A DNA stretch of 63,948 nucleotides, from contig JAUMVG010000009.1 in the NCBI GenBank assembly GCA_030530315.1, positions 1-63,948 on the forward strand, in the 5' to 3' direction. Shown here in pieces: positions 15,878 through 24,096 of this stretch. The notes under the pieces are model-generated. The model did no database searches. It was not told where the DNA came from and was given only the letters and a program-made list of their open reading frames with translations. The position numbers were made by a program, and so were the translations under genes. The DNA comes from Clostridia bacterium. Lineage in GTDB: Bacteria > Bacillota > Clostridia > Christensenellales > Aristaeellaceae. Position 1 is the first letter of the stretch. Each line of letters opens with the position of its first letter.

Positions 15878-16453
15878 TCAGGGCCGGAATTCATCCTTCA
15901 AAAGCGCGTACACCGCGCAGTCCTTCCACTGGCCGTCGTGCCAGGTGTGGGCCTTGAACAGGCCCTCCTGCCGCATGCCGCACTTCTCCAGCACCCGCCG
16001 GGAGCCGATGTTCTCCGCCAGGCAGGACGCGGACACGCGGCAGGCGTTGCCCGCGAAGATGCAGGCAATTGCCGCCCGTGCGGCTTCGGTGGCGTAGCCG
16101 AGGTTCCAGCGGTCGGGGCGGATGAAATAGCCCAGGCCGAAGTGCGCCCCGGTGGGCGCGCTGTCGATGACGTGCAGGCCGACGGAGCCCACTACGAGGC
16201 CGGTGTCCCGCTCCTCGACGATCAGGTTGCAGCGCAGGCGCAGATGGGCCTCCGAATCCCGCATCACCGAGCGCAGATAGGCTTCGGTATCCGAGATGTC
16301 CGGCTTGTACATGTCGGGCAGGTACCAGGTGGCGGCGGGATCCGAGAGGATGGCGTGCAGGGGCAGCAGGTCGGCGGGCTCGTGTTCCCGCAGGATCAGC
16401 CGCGGCGTCTCCAAGCGGAGAACGTGCTCGTAGTCAACGGTTTTCTGGGTCAT
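15878..16453 (-). CDS. GNAT family N-acetyltransferase (RimJ/RimL-like)
   Basis: A 191-aa acetyltransferase with ETPRLILREHEPAD near the N terminus, typical of the RimJ/RimL/SpeG-like group, the acetyl-CoA loop region RWNLGYATEAARAAI (motif A variant) and the terminal NIGSRRVLEKCGMRQEG (motif B). The acceptor, perhaps a protein N terminus or a small amine, is unknown. The ATG at 16453 lies inside the 3' end of ispG (20-bp overlap), so translation is probably coupled. A GTG two codons upstream is an alternative start. Confidence 0.87.
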   Translation of the reverse strand: MTQKTVDYEHVLRLETPRLILREHEPADLLPLHAILSDPAATWYLPDMYKPDISDTEAYLRSVMRDSEAHLRLRCNLIVEERDTGLVVGSVGLHVIDSAPTGAHFGLGYFIRPDRWNLGYATEAARAAIACIFAGNACRVSASCLAENIGSRRVLEKCGMRQEGLFKAHTWHDGQWKDCAVYALLKDEFRP

Positions 16454-17504
16454 GGGCACTTACCATTTTGCGGATCTCGGTGATCAGCTCGGCGGCCAGG
16501 TCGCCGCCCTTGATGGCCCGGGGGGCCTGGTCCCTGACGAACAGCACGCCCGCGCCGTCCTTGCCGCCGGCCACGCCCAGGTCGGCCTCCCGGGCCTCGC
16601 CGGGGCCGTTGACCACGCAGCCCATCACGGCCACCTTCAGCGGCACGCGGATGTCCGCCGTCTCGGCGCGGACGCGGCGGGCGATGCCCTCCACGTCGAT
16701 GCCGGTCCTGCCGCAGGTGGGGCAGGAGATGATCTCGATGCCGTCCCGACGCACGCCGCAGGCCCGCAGGATGGAGAGCCCCGCGGGGACCTCCTGCACC
16801 GGGTCGCCGGACAGGGACACGCGGATCGTGTCGCCGATGCCGTCCAGCAGCAGCGCGCCGATGCCCACAGCGCTCTTGACGATGCCCACGTCGGCGGTGC
16901 CGGATTCGGTCACGCCGATGTGCTGGGGATAATCGCAGGTCCGCGCCGCCAGGCGGCAGGCCGCCACCATCTTCCGCACGTCGGTGGCCTTGAAGGAAAG
17001 CACGATGTCCTCAAAGCCCGCCTTCTCCAGCATTCGCGCGTGGTTCAGGCCGCTCTCCACCATGCCCTCGGGGGTGACGCCGCCGTACTTGGCGAGGATG
17101 TCCTTTTCAATGCTGCCGGAGTTGACGCCGATGCGCACCGGCACGCGGTGGGCCTTCAGGCAGTCCGCCAGCTCGCGCACGTGGGCCTCGCCGCCGATGT
17201 TGCCCGGGTTGATGCGCACCTTGGCGATGCCGTTCTCCACGGACCTGATGGCCAGCCTGTGGTTGAAGTGGATGTCCGCCACCAGCGGCACCGGGCTGCC
17301 GTCCACCAGGTCGCGCACGGCATCGGCGCAGGCGTCGTCGTACACGCTGACGCGCACGATGTCCGCACCCGCCGCCGCCATGGCGCGGATCTGGGCGAGG
17401 GTGGCCGCCACGTCCCGGGTGTCGGTGTTGGTCATGGTCTGTACGGTGATCGGCGCGCCGCCGCCGATGGCGACGGGGCCGACGTATACGCTTCGAGTTG
17501 ACAT
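16434..17504 (-). CDS. ispG: 4-hydroxy-3-methylbut-2-enyl diphosphate synthase (IspG/GcpE)
   Basis: MEP-pathway enzyme converting MEcPP to HMBPP with a [4Fe-4S] cluster; 356 aa, the usual length of bacterial IspG. Visible: N-terminal SVYVGPVAIGGGAPITVQTMTNTDT, barrel segments VADIHFNHRLA and INPGNIG, and the C-terminal cluster ligands in SCPTCGRTG (two Cys) and GCVVNGPGE (third Cys, with the conserved Glu nearby). GAGGAG precedes the ATG. Together with dxr upstream this confirms isoprenoid synthesis by the MEP route, feeding undecaprenyl phosphate made by UppS of the same cluster. Confidence 0.97.
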   Translation of the reverse strand: MSTRSVYVGPVAIGGGAPITVQTMTNTDTRDVAATLAQIRAMAAAGADIVRVSVYDDACADAVRDLVDGSPVPLVADIHFNHRLAIRSVENGIAKVRINPGNIGGEAHVRELADCLKAHRVPVRIGVNSGSIEKDILAKYGGVTPEGMVESGLNHARMLEKAGFEDIVLSFKATDVRKMVAACRLAARTCDYPQHIGVTESGTADVGIVKSAVGIGALLLDGIGDTIRVSLSGDPVQEVPAGLSILRACGVRRDGIEIISCPTCGRTGIDVEGIARRVRAETADIRVPLKVAVMGCVVNGPGEAREADLGVAGGKDGAGVLFVRDQAPRAIKGGDLAAELITEIRKMVSAHDPENR

Positions 17505-17537
17505 GGAATTCTCCTCACGCGAAATGATTGGGACTAT

Positions 17538-17699
17538 AGTTTAGAGTTAAGAGTTGAGAGTTAAAATGCCGGGGAACGAAGGAATGCTGCATGGCAGACA
17601 ACACAGATTATCTTCGCAGGAACAGACAGGCTGTATCAATCCCGCATGGCGCGCGGCATTCTTTATCTCAACGCTCAACTCTGAACTCTCAACTCTCTT
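17538..17699. repeat. Inverted GAGTT-rich repeat pair between ispG and rseP
   Basis: 17540-17566 is built of GAGTTAA/GAGTTGA heptads, and 17668-17699 holds the inverse (CTCAACTCTGAACTCTCAAC). Just inside each arm lies an AATGCCG and its inverse. The 195-bp gap therefore looks like a small inverted-repeat element without coding capacity. Confidence 0.65.
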
Positions 17700-18767
17700 C
17701 TAAAGGTTGAAGCCTCCGGAGATCAGCTTCACGATGTCGTGATAGGTGAGCACCACAAACAGGCCCAGCAGAAGCACCATGCCGATGGCGTGGACGGTGC
17801 CCTCCTTCTCCGGGGGGATGGGCTTGCGGCGGATCATTTCGACGATCAGGAACAGCAGCCGGCCGCCGTCCAGGGCGGGAATGGGCAGCAGGTTCATGAT
17901 GCCCAGGTTCAGGCTGATGATGAACATGAGCCACAGAACCATGTACATGCCCTCCCGGGCGCGCTGGCTGACCAGGGCGATGATGCCCACGGTTCCGGCG
18001 GTGTCCTCCAGGCCTTCGCCCTTGAAGATCAGGTTGCGCAGGCTCTCCAGCATCTGGCCGGTGGTCTCCACCATGTAGCTCCCCGCCTCGGCGAGGGATT
18101 CGCCGAAGGAGAAGGTGCGGCTGGAGAACACGATGCCGATCTGGTAGCGGGTGGTCTGGCTCTCCTCGTCCGCCACCGGGGCGGCGATCATGGAGAAGCG
18201 CTGCTGCTCGCCGTCCCGCTCCACGAGCAGGTCGATGGGCTGGCTCATGTCGCCGGACTGGAGCACGTTGATCATCGTGCTGACGCCGGAGGTGGTGTTT
18301 TCCAGGGCCACGCCGTTGACCTCCAGAATGTGGTCGCCGGGCATAAGGCCCGCGGCCTCGGCGGGCATCCCCGCCATCACCTGGTCCACGACGGGATACG
18401 TCTCGGCGATGAAGAAGGCGTCCAGCATGACGGCGCAGATCACGAAGGCCAGCACGAAGTTCATGAAGGGCCCCGCCAGCACGGTGATGAAGCGCTTCCA
18501 CACCGGCTGGTTGTTCATGGCGCGGGGGTCGTCGCTGCGGTCGTCCTCGCCTACGAAGGCGCAGTAGCCGCCCAGGGGGATGGCCCGCAGGGAATACTTG
18601 ATGCCCTTGCGCTCCCAGCCCAGCAGGCGCGGGCCGAAGCCTACCGAGAACTCGACGATGCCGATGCCGCACAGGCGGCCCACGAGGTAGTGGCCGAACT
18701 CATGCACGGTGACGATCACGCCCAGCATGACGATGGCCAGGAGGATGTAGAGAAGGTTGGTGAACAT
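17700..18767 (-). CDS. rseP: RIP (site-2) metalloprotease RseP/RasP
   Basis: Intramembrane zinc metalloprotease, 355 aa, that cleaves membrane-bound anti-sigma factors and signal-peptide remnants. The first membrane helix carries HEFGH at residues 22-26 (zinc-binding His and catalytic Glu). A PDZ domain occupies about 120-200 (AAGLMPGDHILEVNG), and the late helix has the third zinc ligand in PIPALDGGRLLF near 290. GGAGG precedes the ATG. It keeps the canonical dxr-rseP-ispG order. Confidence 0.96.
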   Translation of the reverse strand: MFTNLLYILLAIVMLGVIVTVHEFGHYLVGRLCGIGIVEFSVGFGPRLLGWERKGIKYSLRAIPLGGYCAFVGEDDRSDDPRAMNNQPVWKRFITVLAGPFMNFVLAFVICAVMLDAFFIAETYPVVDQVMAGMPAEAAGLMPGDHILEVNGVALENTTSGVSTMINVLQSGDMSQPIDLLVERDGEQQRFSMIAAPVADEESQTTRYQIGIVFSSRTFSFGESLAEAGSYMVETTGQMLESLRNLIFKGEGLEDTAGTVGIIALVSQRAREGMYMVLWLMFIISLNLGIMNLLPIPALDGGRLLFLIVEMIRRKPIPPEKEGTVHAIGMVLLLGLFVVLTYHDIVKLISGGFNL

Positions 18768-18870
18768 AGAGCCTCCGGGGTGAATTGGGAATTGAGAATT
18801 GGGAATCGGGAATTACAGAAGGTCTGCCTGCCAAATCGATTGTTTGGCAAATCTCATTCCTGACTCCGAA
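18768..18870. repeat. GGGAATT-type tract and hairpin between dxr and rseP
   Basis: 18779-18815 repeats GGGAATT/GAGAATT; 18830-18850 is a TGCCAAA...TTTGGCA hairpin. Same class of AG-rich spacer as elsewhere in the window. Confidence 0.5.
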
Positions 18871-20004
18871 TTATAGCTTTGCTTCCGCGGCCCTGCGGGC
18901 CGCCGCGTCCGCCGCGTAGACGTCGGCGATGGAGGTGACGGGGGAGACGGGAACCGCCTGCAGCGCCGCGTCGATGATCTCCGGGATGCGCCCGAAGGGG
19001 ATCCGCTCCCTCAGGAACGCCCCCACGGCCACCTCGTTGGCACCGTTGAGGATCACCGGGGCGCTGCCGCCGGCCTTCAGGGCGTCGATGGCCATGCTGA
19101 GGCAGGGAAAGCGGTCCAGGTCCGGCGCGGCGAAATCCAGGTGCCCGATGGCGGCGAAGTCCAGCGGGCGGGCGCCGTAGGGCATCCGCTCCGGGTAGCC
19201 CATGGCGTAGCCGATGGGCCCGCGCATGTCCGGCATGCCCAACTGGGCCAGCACCGCGCCGTCCTCGAACTCCACCATGGAGTGGACGATGCTCTGGGGA
19301 TGGACGACCACGTCGATCTTCTCCGCGGGCATGGCGAACAGGTGGTGGGCCTCGATGACCTCGAGTCCCTTGTTCACCATGCTTGCGCAGTCCACGGTGA
19401 TCTTGCCGCCCATGTTCCAGGTGGGGTGGGCCAGCACGTCCCGCACGGTGGCGGCGTACATGTCCGCCTTTTTCCAGCCGCGCAGCGCGCCGCCGGAGGC
19501 GGTGAGCAGCAGCCGGCGGACGGGGTTGCCCTGCCGGGCCTGGAGGCACTGGAAGATGGCGGAGTGCTCGCTGTCCACCGGCAGCATGGGGATGCCCTTT
19601 TCGGCGGCCTTGGCCATGACCAGGTCGCCGCCGGTGACCAGCGCCTCCTTGTTGGCCAGCAGCACGCGCTTGCAGACGTCCAGCGCGTTCCACACGGCGT
19701 CGAGCCCCGCGATGCCTACGATGGCGCACAGGGCGTCGTCGGGCCGCGCGGCCAGAAGGGCCCTGACGGTGGCGTCCGGGCCGAAGAACCACTGGCAGGA
19801 GCGCACGTCCTCGGGAAGGGTGTCGGGCTCGACGGCCAGGGCGGCAGTGTCGGGTTTGAATTCGCGCACCAGGTCGAACAGCTGCTCCGAGGAGCGGTTT
19901 GCAGTCAGGCAGCCGGCGCGGAAGCGGTCGGGATAGCGGCGCACCAGGTCCAGGGCCTGGGAGCCGATGGAGCCCGTCGCGCCGAGTATGGCAATCGTTC
20001 TCAT
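18871..20004 (-). CDS. dxr: 1-deoxy-D-xylulose-5-phosphate reductoisomerase
   Basis: Second step of the MEP pathway, DXP to MEP with NADPH and a divalent metal; 377 aa, the standard size. The N terminus has the Rossmann motif ILGATGSIGSQALDL. LANKEALVTGG and the substrate/metal block LPVDSEHSAIFQCL follow, then the flexible-loop region SIVHSMVEFEDG and ILNGANEVAV near the C terminus. AAAGGA precedes the ATG, 12 bp after cdsA, so the genes are tightly linked. Confidence 0.97.
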   Translation of the reverse strand: MRTIAILGATGSIGSQALDLVRRYPDRFRAGCLTANRSSEQLFDLVREFKPDTAALAVEPDTLPEDVRSCQWFFGPDATVRALLAARPDDALCAIVGIAGLDAVWNALDVCKRVLLANKEALVTGGDLVMAKAAEKGIPMLPVDSEHSAIFQCLQARQGNPVRRLLLTASGGALRGWKKADMYAATVRDVLAHPTWNMGGKITVDCASMVNKGLEVIEAHHLFAMPAEKIDVVVHPQSIVHSMVEFEDGAVLAQLGMPDMRGPIGYAMGYPERMPYGARPLDFAAIGHLDFAAPDLDRFPCLSMAIDALKAGGSAPVILNGANEVAVGAFLRERIPFGRIPEIIDAALQAVPVSPVTSIADVYAADAAARRAAEAKL

Positions 20005-20016
20005 GTAAGCAGTCCT

Positions 20017-20868
20017 TTACAGTCCGGCGATTTTAAAGAATACATAGCAGGCCACGCCGCAGAACAGTATGCCGTCCATGCGGTCCAGCATGCCCCCGTG
20101 GCCGGGGAAGATGGTGCCAAAGTCCTTGATGCCGCAGTGGCGCTTGACCAGCGAGGCCACCAGGTCTCCGATCTGGGAGAGGCCGCCCGCGATCAGGCCC
20201 AGCACGCCGAAGGACCACAGCGGCGGCAGCGTCACCTGGGCGGCCGCCTGGGGCGCGATGGCGGTGGCGACGACGGGCACCAGCATGGCGAAGCCCACGC
20301 TGGAGATCAGGCCGGCGATGGAGCCTTCCACGCTCTTCTTCGGGCTGATCTGGGGCGACAGGCGGTGCTTGCCGAAGCGCAGGCCGATGAACAGCGCGAA
20401 GGTGTCGTTGACCGAGGCGATGAAAAAGGTCAGCACCAGGGCCAGCGTGGAGGAAAAGCGGGTGTCCAGGTCCTGCAGGGTGATGATCAGGGAGAAGAAC
20501 AGCCCGGGATACAGCATGGGGAACACGGTGCTCACCAGGCTGTCAAAGGCCACCTTGCCCTTGAAGATGATCACCGTCATGGCCAACAGCAGGCCGATGA
20601 TCAGCGCGAACATGGCCGGGCTGATGGAGGCGAACACGCCGCCGGTCAGGTTGGCGTAGTAGGCCTGGGCCAGCACGGCCAGCACGCAGTAGACATAGCC
20701 GGACCAGCGGACCGGGTCATAGCCGATCCTTCGGAAGGCGCGGTACATCTCGCTGGTGCTCATCAGCATGCTGACGAGCAGCAGCCCCCGCAGGAACCAG
20801 CCCTGCAGCCAGATGCCCGCGGCCATCACGAGGATGAGTATCGCGGCGGTGATGATTCGCTTGATCAC
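20017..20868 (-). CDS. cdsA: Phosphatidate cytidylyltransferase
   Basis: Integral membrane enzyme making CDP-diacylglycerol from phosphatidic acid and CTP, the entry to phosphatidylglycerol and related lipids; 283 aa with about eight hydrophobic segments. SVNDTFALFIGLRFGKHRLSP followed by SPKKSVEGSIAG and the C-terminal signature PGHGGMLDRMDGILFC are diagnostic. It starts at GTG, overlapping the uppS stop codon by 4 nt, so translation is coupled. Confidence 0.96.
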   Translation of the reverse strand: MIKRIITAAILILVMAAGIWLQGWFLRGLLLVSMLMSTSEMYRAFRRIGYDPVRWSGYVYCVLAVLAQAYYANLTGGVFASISPAMFALIIGLLLAMTVIIFKGKVAFDSLVSTVFPMLYPGLFFSLIITLQDLDTRFSSTLALVLTFFIASVNDTFALFIGLRFGKHRLSPQISPKKSVEGSIAGLISSVGFAMLVPVVATAIAPQAAAQVTLPPLWSFGVLGLIAGGLSQIGDLVASLVKRHCGIKDFGTIFPGHGGMLDRMDGILFCGVACYVFFKIAGL

Positions 20869-21917
20869 GCTCTGTCCTCCCCGTCAGGGTCGATTTTGTG
20901 CTGGACATTATTGGCTTCCGCTTCCTGGGCGGCGCTGTCCGGCTCCGGCGCGGCAGCTTTCGCCGCATTGACGGAACCCTCGGCGTCCGGCGCGGGCGTT
21001 GCCGATTCACTGACTGAGCTTTCGGCTTCCGACGCCGGGGCTTTCACAGGCTCCGGGTCCTCCGCTTTCGGTTCGGCCGCGGGGACTTCCGACGGCTTTG
21101 GCGGCTCGTTGACGCCGCCGAAGCGGCGGTCGCGCTCGGCGTAGATGCGCAGGCATTTCAGGTAGCGTGCCCGGTCAAAGTCCGGCCAGTAGACGGTGTC
21201 GAACACCATCTCCGCGTAGGTCAGCTGCCAGGGCAGGAAGTTGGAGGTGCGCATCTCGCCGCTGGTGCGGATCAGCAGGTCCACGTCCGGCGATTCCGCG
21301 GTGTACAGCTGGGCGGCGAAGAGATCCTCGTCGATGTCCTCCGGGGCCAGCTCGCCCCGCTGCACCCTTTCGGCCAGCAGGCGCGCCGCCCGGGTCAGCT
21401 CGGCCCGGCCGCCGTAGTTCAGGGCGATGTTCAGCTTGAGTCCCGTGTTGTTCTTCGTGCGCTCCATGGCGTTGATCAGCGCGGTGCGCTGGGGTTCCGG
21501 CATGCCGTCCACATCGCCGAGTATCGTGATCTTGACGTGCTTCTCGTCCAGCTCGTCGATCTCGGAGTTGAAGTATTTGAGCAGCAGCGACATCAGCGCC
21601 TGGATCTCCTCCTTCGAGCGGGACCAGTTTTCCGTGGAGAAGGCGTACAGACTCAGCGCTTCGATGCCGTAGTCGTCGCTGGCGCGGATGATGTCGCGCA
21701 GGGCCTCCGTCCCGGCGGCGTGGCCGGCGGAGCGGGGCAGGCCCCGGCTGGTGGCCCAGCGGCCGTTGCCGTCCATGATGATGGCGACGTGCCGGGGCAG
21801 CTTGCTGGGGGGCAGGGCCTGCACGGGACCGGCGCTGTTGACGGGCGTGACCGTGATGTACTTGGGCTTCGGGCGCAGGATATCGTTCAGCATCCGGGTC
21901 AGCTTATCGAAAAACAT
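20865..21917 (-). CDS. uppS: Isoprenyl transferase (undecaprenyl diphosphate synthase) with C-terminal tail
   Basis: cis-Prenyltransferase making undecaprenyl diphosphate, the lipid carrier for peptidoglycan. Core motifs: HVAIIMDGNGRWA (catalytic Asp, diphosphate-binding), GHAAGTEALRDII, LYAFSTENWSR, LNIALNYGGRAEL and LLIRTSGEMRTSNFLPWQ. The start is the ATG with GGAGGTG upstream; an apparent upstream extension of about 59 codons has no SD. The protein is 350 aa. The usual 240-260 aa core is followed by about 80 residues rich in Ala, Pro, Glu and Ser, probably disordered, which is unusual for UppS. Confidence 0.95.
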   Translation of the reverse strand: MFFDKLTRMLNDILRPKPKYITVTPVNSAGPVQALPPSKLPRHVAIIMDGNGRWATSRGLPRSAGHAAGTEALRDIIRASDDYGIEALSLYAFSTENWSRSKEEIQALMSLLLKYFNSEIDELDEKHVKITILGDVDGMPEPQRTALINAMERTKNNTGLKLNIALNYGGRAELTRAARLLAERVQRGELAPEDIDEDLFAAQLYTAESPDVDLLIRTSGEMRTSNFLPWQLTYAEMVFDTVYWPDFDRARYLKCLRIYAERDRRFGGVNEPPKPSEVPAAEPKAEDPEPVKAPASEAESSVSESATPAPDAEGSVNAAKAAAPEPDSAAQEAEANNVQHKIDPDGEDRA

Positions 21918-22162
21918 GGCGGACACCTCCGTTATGGTCGCGGGCGGGGTCGGCGGCAGGGTGGCCCTGCCGTCGGGTTGGATCCGATCATTGGAAACAG
22001 GAACCAGGAAGCGGAAACGGCGGCTGCCGCGGAGCTTTCGCACCCTGCCCGCCCGGGAATGGGGCGGCGGGGCTCTCTCGGGTACGCGGCTCACCAGAAT
22101 CCTGATTCCTGGTTCCTGACTGCATGGCTATGCGGCGCGGGCGATCACCGCGCGTCAGGGGA
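21918..22162. other. Gap between frr and uppS
   Basis: 245 bp containing an AG-rich tract (GGAAACAGGAACCAGGAAGCGG, 21990-22012) facing its inverse (CAGAATCCTGATTCCTGGTTCC, 22091-22116), with GC-rich sequence between. No gene seen. Confidence 0.45.
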
Positions 22163-22720
22163 TCAGACGGACATGATCTCCTTTTCCTTGTCGGCGCCGA
22201 CCTTGTCCAGCTCCTCGATGTGGCTGTCGGTGACCTTCTGCAGGTCCTTCTCGGCGATCTTCTGGTCGTCCTCGGTGATGACGGAATCCTTCTTCATTTT
22301 CTTGATCTGCTCCATGGCGTCGCGGCGGATGGAGCGGATGGCGACCTTGCCCTCCTCGATCATCTTCTTGACCTGCTTGCACAGCTCCTTGCGGCGCTCG
22401 CCGGTCAGCTCCGGCACCAGCAGGCGAATGACCTTGCCGTCGTTGGAGGGATTGATGCCGATGTCGGATTTCTGGATGGCCTTTTCGATGGGCCCGATCA
22501 TCTTCGGCTCCCAGGGGGCGATGACCAGCAGGCGCGGCTCCGGGGAGGAGATGTTGCCCACCTGGTTCAGCTGGGTGGGAGTGCCGTAGTAATCCACGGT
22601 GATCTTGTCCAGGATCTGGGGATTGGCGCGACCCGCGCGAAGGGTGTTCAGGTCCTTCTGAATCACGGCGATGGTCTTGTCCATCTTGGAACCGGCGTTT
22701 TTGATGGTCTCCTTATACAT
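22163..22720 (-). CDS. frr: Ribosome recycling factor
   Basis: Splits post-termination ribosomes with EF-G. 185 aa, the standard length. Typical sequence: LRAGRANPQILDKITVDYYGTPTQLNQVGNIS, the acidic-to-basic WEPKMIGPIEKAIQKSDIGINP, then IRLLVPELTGERRKEL and a helical C-terminal arm. The ATG at 22720 has GGAGGTTG upstream; an in-frame ATG ten codons earlier overlaps that SD. First gene of the long minus-strand operon, behind a TTGCCA/TACAAT promoter. pyrH and tsf are not adjacent here. Confidence 0.97.
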   Translation of the reverse strand: MYKETIKNAGSKMDKTIAVIQKDLNTLRAGRANPQILDKITVDYYGTPTQLNQVGNISSPEPRLLVIAPWEPKMIGPIEKAIQKSDIGINPSNDGKVIRLLVPELTGERRKELCKQVKKMIEEGKVAIRSIRRDAMEQIKKMKKDSVITEDDQKIAEKDLQKVTDSHIEELDKVGADKEKEIMSV

Positions 22721-22774
22721 GCTTTCAACCTCCGCAATCATCAAGCGCATTTCACGCCATTATTTTCAACTTAT

Positions 22775-22803
22775 ATTGTAACGTAAACGCGCGGAAATGG
22801 CAA
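22775..22803 (-). promoter_or_regulatory. Promoter of the frr-uppS-cdsA-dxr-rseP-ispG cluster
   Basis: Minus strand: TTGCCA (22803-22798), 17 nt, TACAAT (22780-22775), about 55 nt before the frr ATG. Confidence 0.65.
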
Positions 22804-22836
22804 GCATTAATTTTTGCAGTCTTGGGAAAACGAAGG

Positions 22837-22864
22837 TGCCCGGCGGAGCGAATGCCGCCGGGCA
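22837..22864 (-). terminator. Possible terminator of the ferredoxin-like gene
   Basis: 10-bp GC-rich stem (arm TGCCCGGCGG) with an 8-nt loop, 22 nt after the stop; the T tract on the minus strand is short (CGTTTTC). Confidence 0.5.
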
Positions 22865-22885
22865 AAAGGGGGACGCCTTTGGATG

Positions 22886-23629
22886 TCAGTCCTCCAGGAT
22901 CCTTCCGTCCACGGAGAGGGTGACCACCTGCCAGGGGATGAACCTGCCGCTGTTCTTGAGGGCCTCCTTCGCCGCGTGCTCGATGCCGCCGCAGCAGGGC
23001 ACCTCCATGCGCACGATGGTCAGGCTGCGGATGTCGTTTTCCCGCAGGATGTCCTCCAGCTTTTCGCTGTAGTCCACATGGTCCAGCTTCGGGCAGCCGA
23101 TCAGGCACACCCTGCCTCGGATGAAGTCCTGGTGGAAACTGGCATAGGCGTAGGCAGTGCAGTCCGCCGCCACCAGCAGGTGCGCGCCGTCGAACCAGGG
23201 GGCGTTCACCGAGGCCAGCTTGATCTGGACGGGCCAGGTGCGCAGCTGGCTGGCGCCCGCGCCAGGCGCGGGCCGGGCGTCTCCCGCGGGAGCCACCGCC
23301 CTGGGCGCGGAGCCGGGACAGCCGCCCTCCCGGGGCCCAAGCGTTCTTGCCATGGAGCCGGGACAGCCGTGACCCGCCGGAGCGCCTGCCTTTGCGGCCT
23401 TCGCGGCCTGGACCGCCGCCTCGTCATAGGCGGGGGCCTCCCGCTCCTCAAAGGTGATGGCGCCGGTGGGGCAGCCGGGCAGGCAGTCGCCGAAGCCGTC
23501 GCAATAGTCCTCGCGCATCAGCTTCGCCTTGCCGTTTACTATGGCGATGGCGCCCTCGTGGCAGGCCTCGGCGCAGGCACCGCAGCCGTTGCACTTCTCC
23601 TCGTCGATGTGAATGATCTTGCGTATCAT
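22886..23629 (-). CDS. 4Fe-4S dicluster ferredoxin-like protein
   Basis: A 247-aa iron-sulfur protein. The N terminus has KCNGCGACAEACHEG (four Cys, one standard ferredoxin motif) and then a second motif YCDGFGDCLPGCP in which the second Cys position of a canonical motif is Phe, so one cluster lacks a usual ligand. Residues about 85-120 are low-complexity with repeated GCPGS. The C-terminal 120 residues form an alpha/beta domain with LLVAADCTAYAYASFH, LIGCPKLDHVDY and EVPCCGG. Proteins of this type are commonly found next to Crp/Fnr regulators in Clostridia; an electron-transfer or redox-sensing role is inferred. The start has GGAGG. Confidence 0.82.
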   Translation of the reverse strand: MIRKIIHIDEEKCNGCGACAEACHEGAIAIVNGKAKLMREDYCDGFGDCLPGCPTGAITFEEREAPAYDEAAVQAAKAAKAGAPAGHGCPGSMARTLGPREGGCPGSAPRAVAPAGDARPAPGAGASQLRTWPVQIKLASVNAPWFDGAHLLVAADCTAYAYASFHQDFIRGRVCLIGCPKLDHVDYSEKLEDILRENDIRSLTIVRMEVPCCGGIEHAAKEALKNSGRFIPWQVVTLSVDGRILED

Positions 23630-23697
23630 TATAATACCTCCTAAGTACGCACCCGAGTAGCCGAATTGAACTATTTTACCGGCATTTTGACTGCTGC

Positions 23698-23991
23698 CTA
23701 TTGCCTGTTACCTAATGACTTTTTCCTCGCTTCCCTCTCCGCCCGCGACCGTTCCTTTTGCTGGCGGGCGATCTCCATCATGTGCTCGTACATCTCGTCG
23801 CCGACGCACTTGCGGGCGTACTGGCACCACTGCACGCAGCTGAGGGTGTCGTTGTAGACGACCTGGCCGCAGTGCTCGCAGGCGACCTCGGTGTCCGTGG
23901 AAAATATCTCTATGATGCTCCCGCAGCGGGGGCAGCGCTTTTCCTCCAGCGTGGGCGTGCGGGGCTTGCCCTGGCAGCCTTCCATGATCAT
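23698..23991 (-). CDS. Small zinc-ribbon protein
   Basis: A 97-aa protein with paired cysteines KRCPRCGS and ACEHCGQ (a rubredoxin/zinc-ribbon knuckle) followed by SCVQWCQYARKCVG, three further cysteines, and a Lys/Arg-rich C-terminal helix. GAGGAGG lies 9 nt before the ATG. A much longer reading frame extends upstream but runs antisense to the Crp-like gene and is not credible. It lies between the ferredoxin-like gene and the divergent Crp/Fnr regulator, so a role in the same redox response is inferred. Function unknown. Confidence 0.75.
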   Translation of the reverse strand: MIMEGCQGKPRTPTLEEKRCPRCGSIIEIFSTDTEVACEHCGQVVYNDTLSCVQWCQYARKCVGDEMYEHMMEIARQQKERSRAEREARKKSLGNRQ

Positions 23992-24025
23992 TGCCTTCAA
24001 CCTCCTCGTCCGGCGGCGTTCCGCC

Positions 24026-24085
24026 TTGACTTTACAGCCATATTCTACTATACTGGAGGGGAAGTGTATGTTGGATTTACAACAT
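24026..24085 (+). promoter_or_regulatory. Promoter and palindromic Crp/Fnr-type operator
   Basis: TTGACT (24026-24031), 17 nt, TATACT (24049-24054). Just downstream is ATGTTG-N6-CAACAT (24068-24085), a perfect 6+6 palindrome with the spacing expected for a Crp/Fnr dimer, immediately before the SD of the regulator. This suggests autorepression. Confidence 0.72.
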
Positions 24086-24096
24086 TGGAGGGCGAA

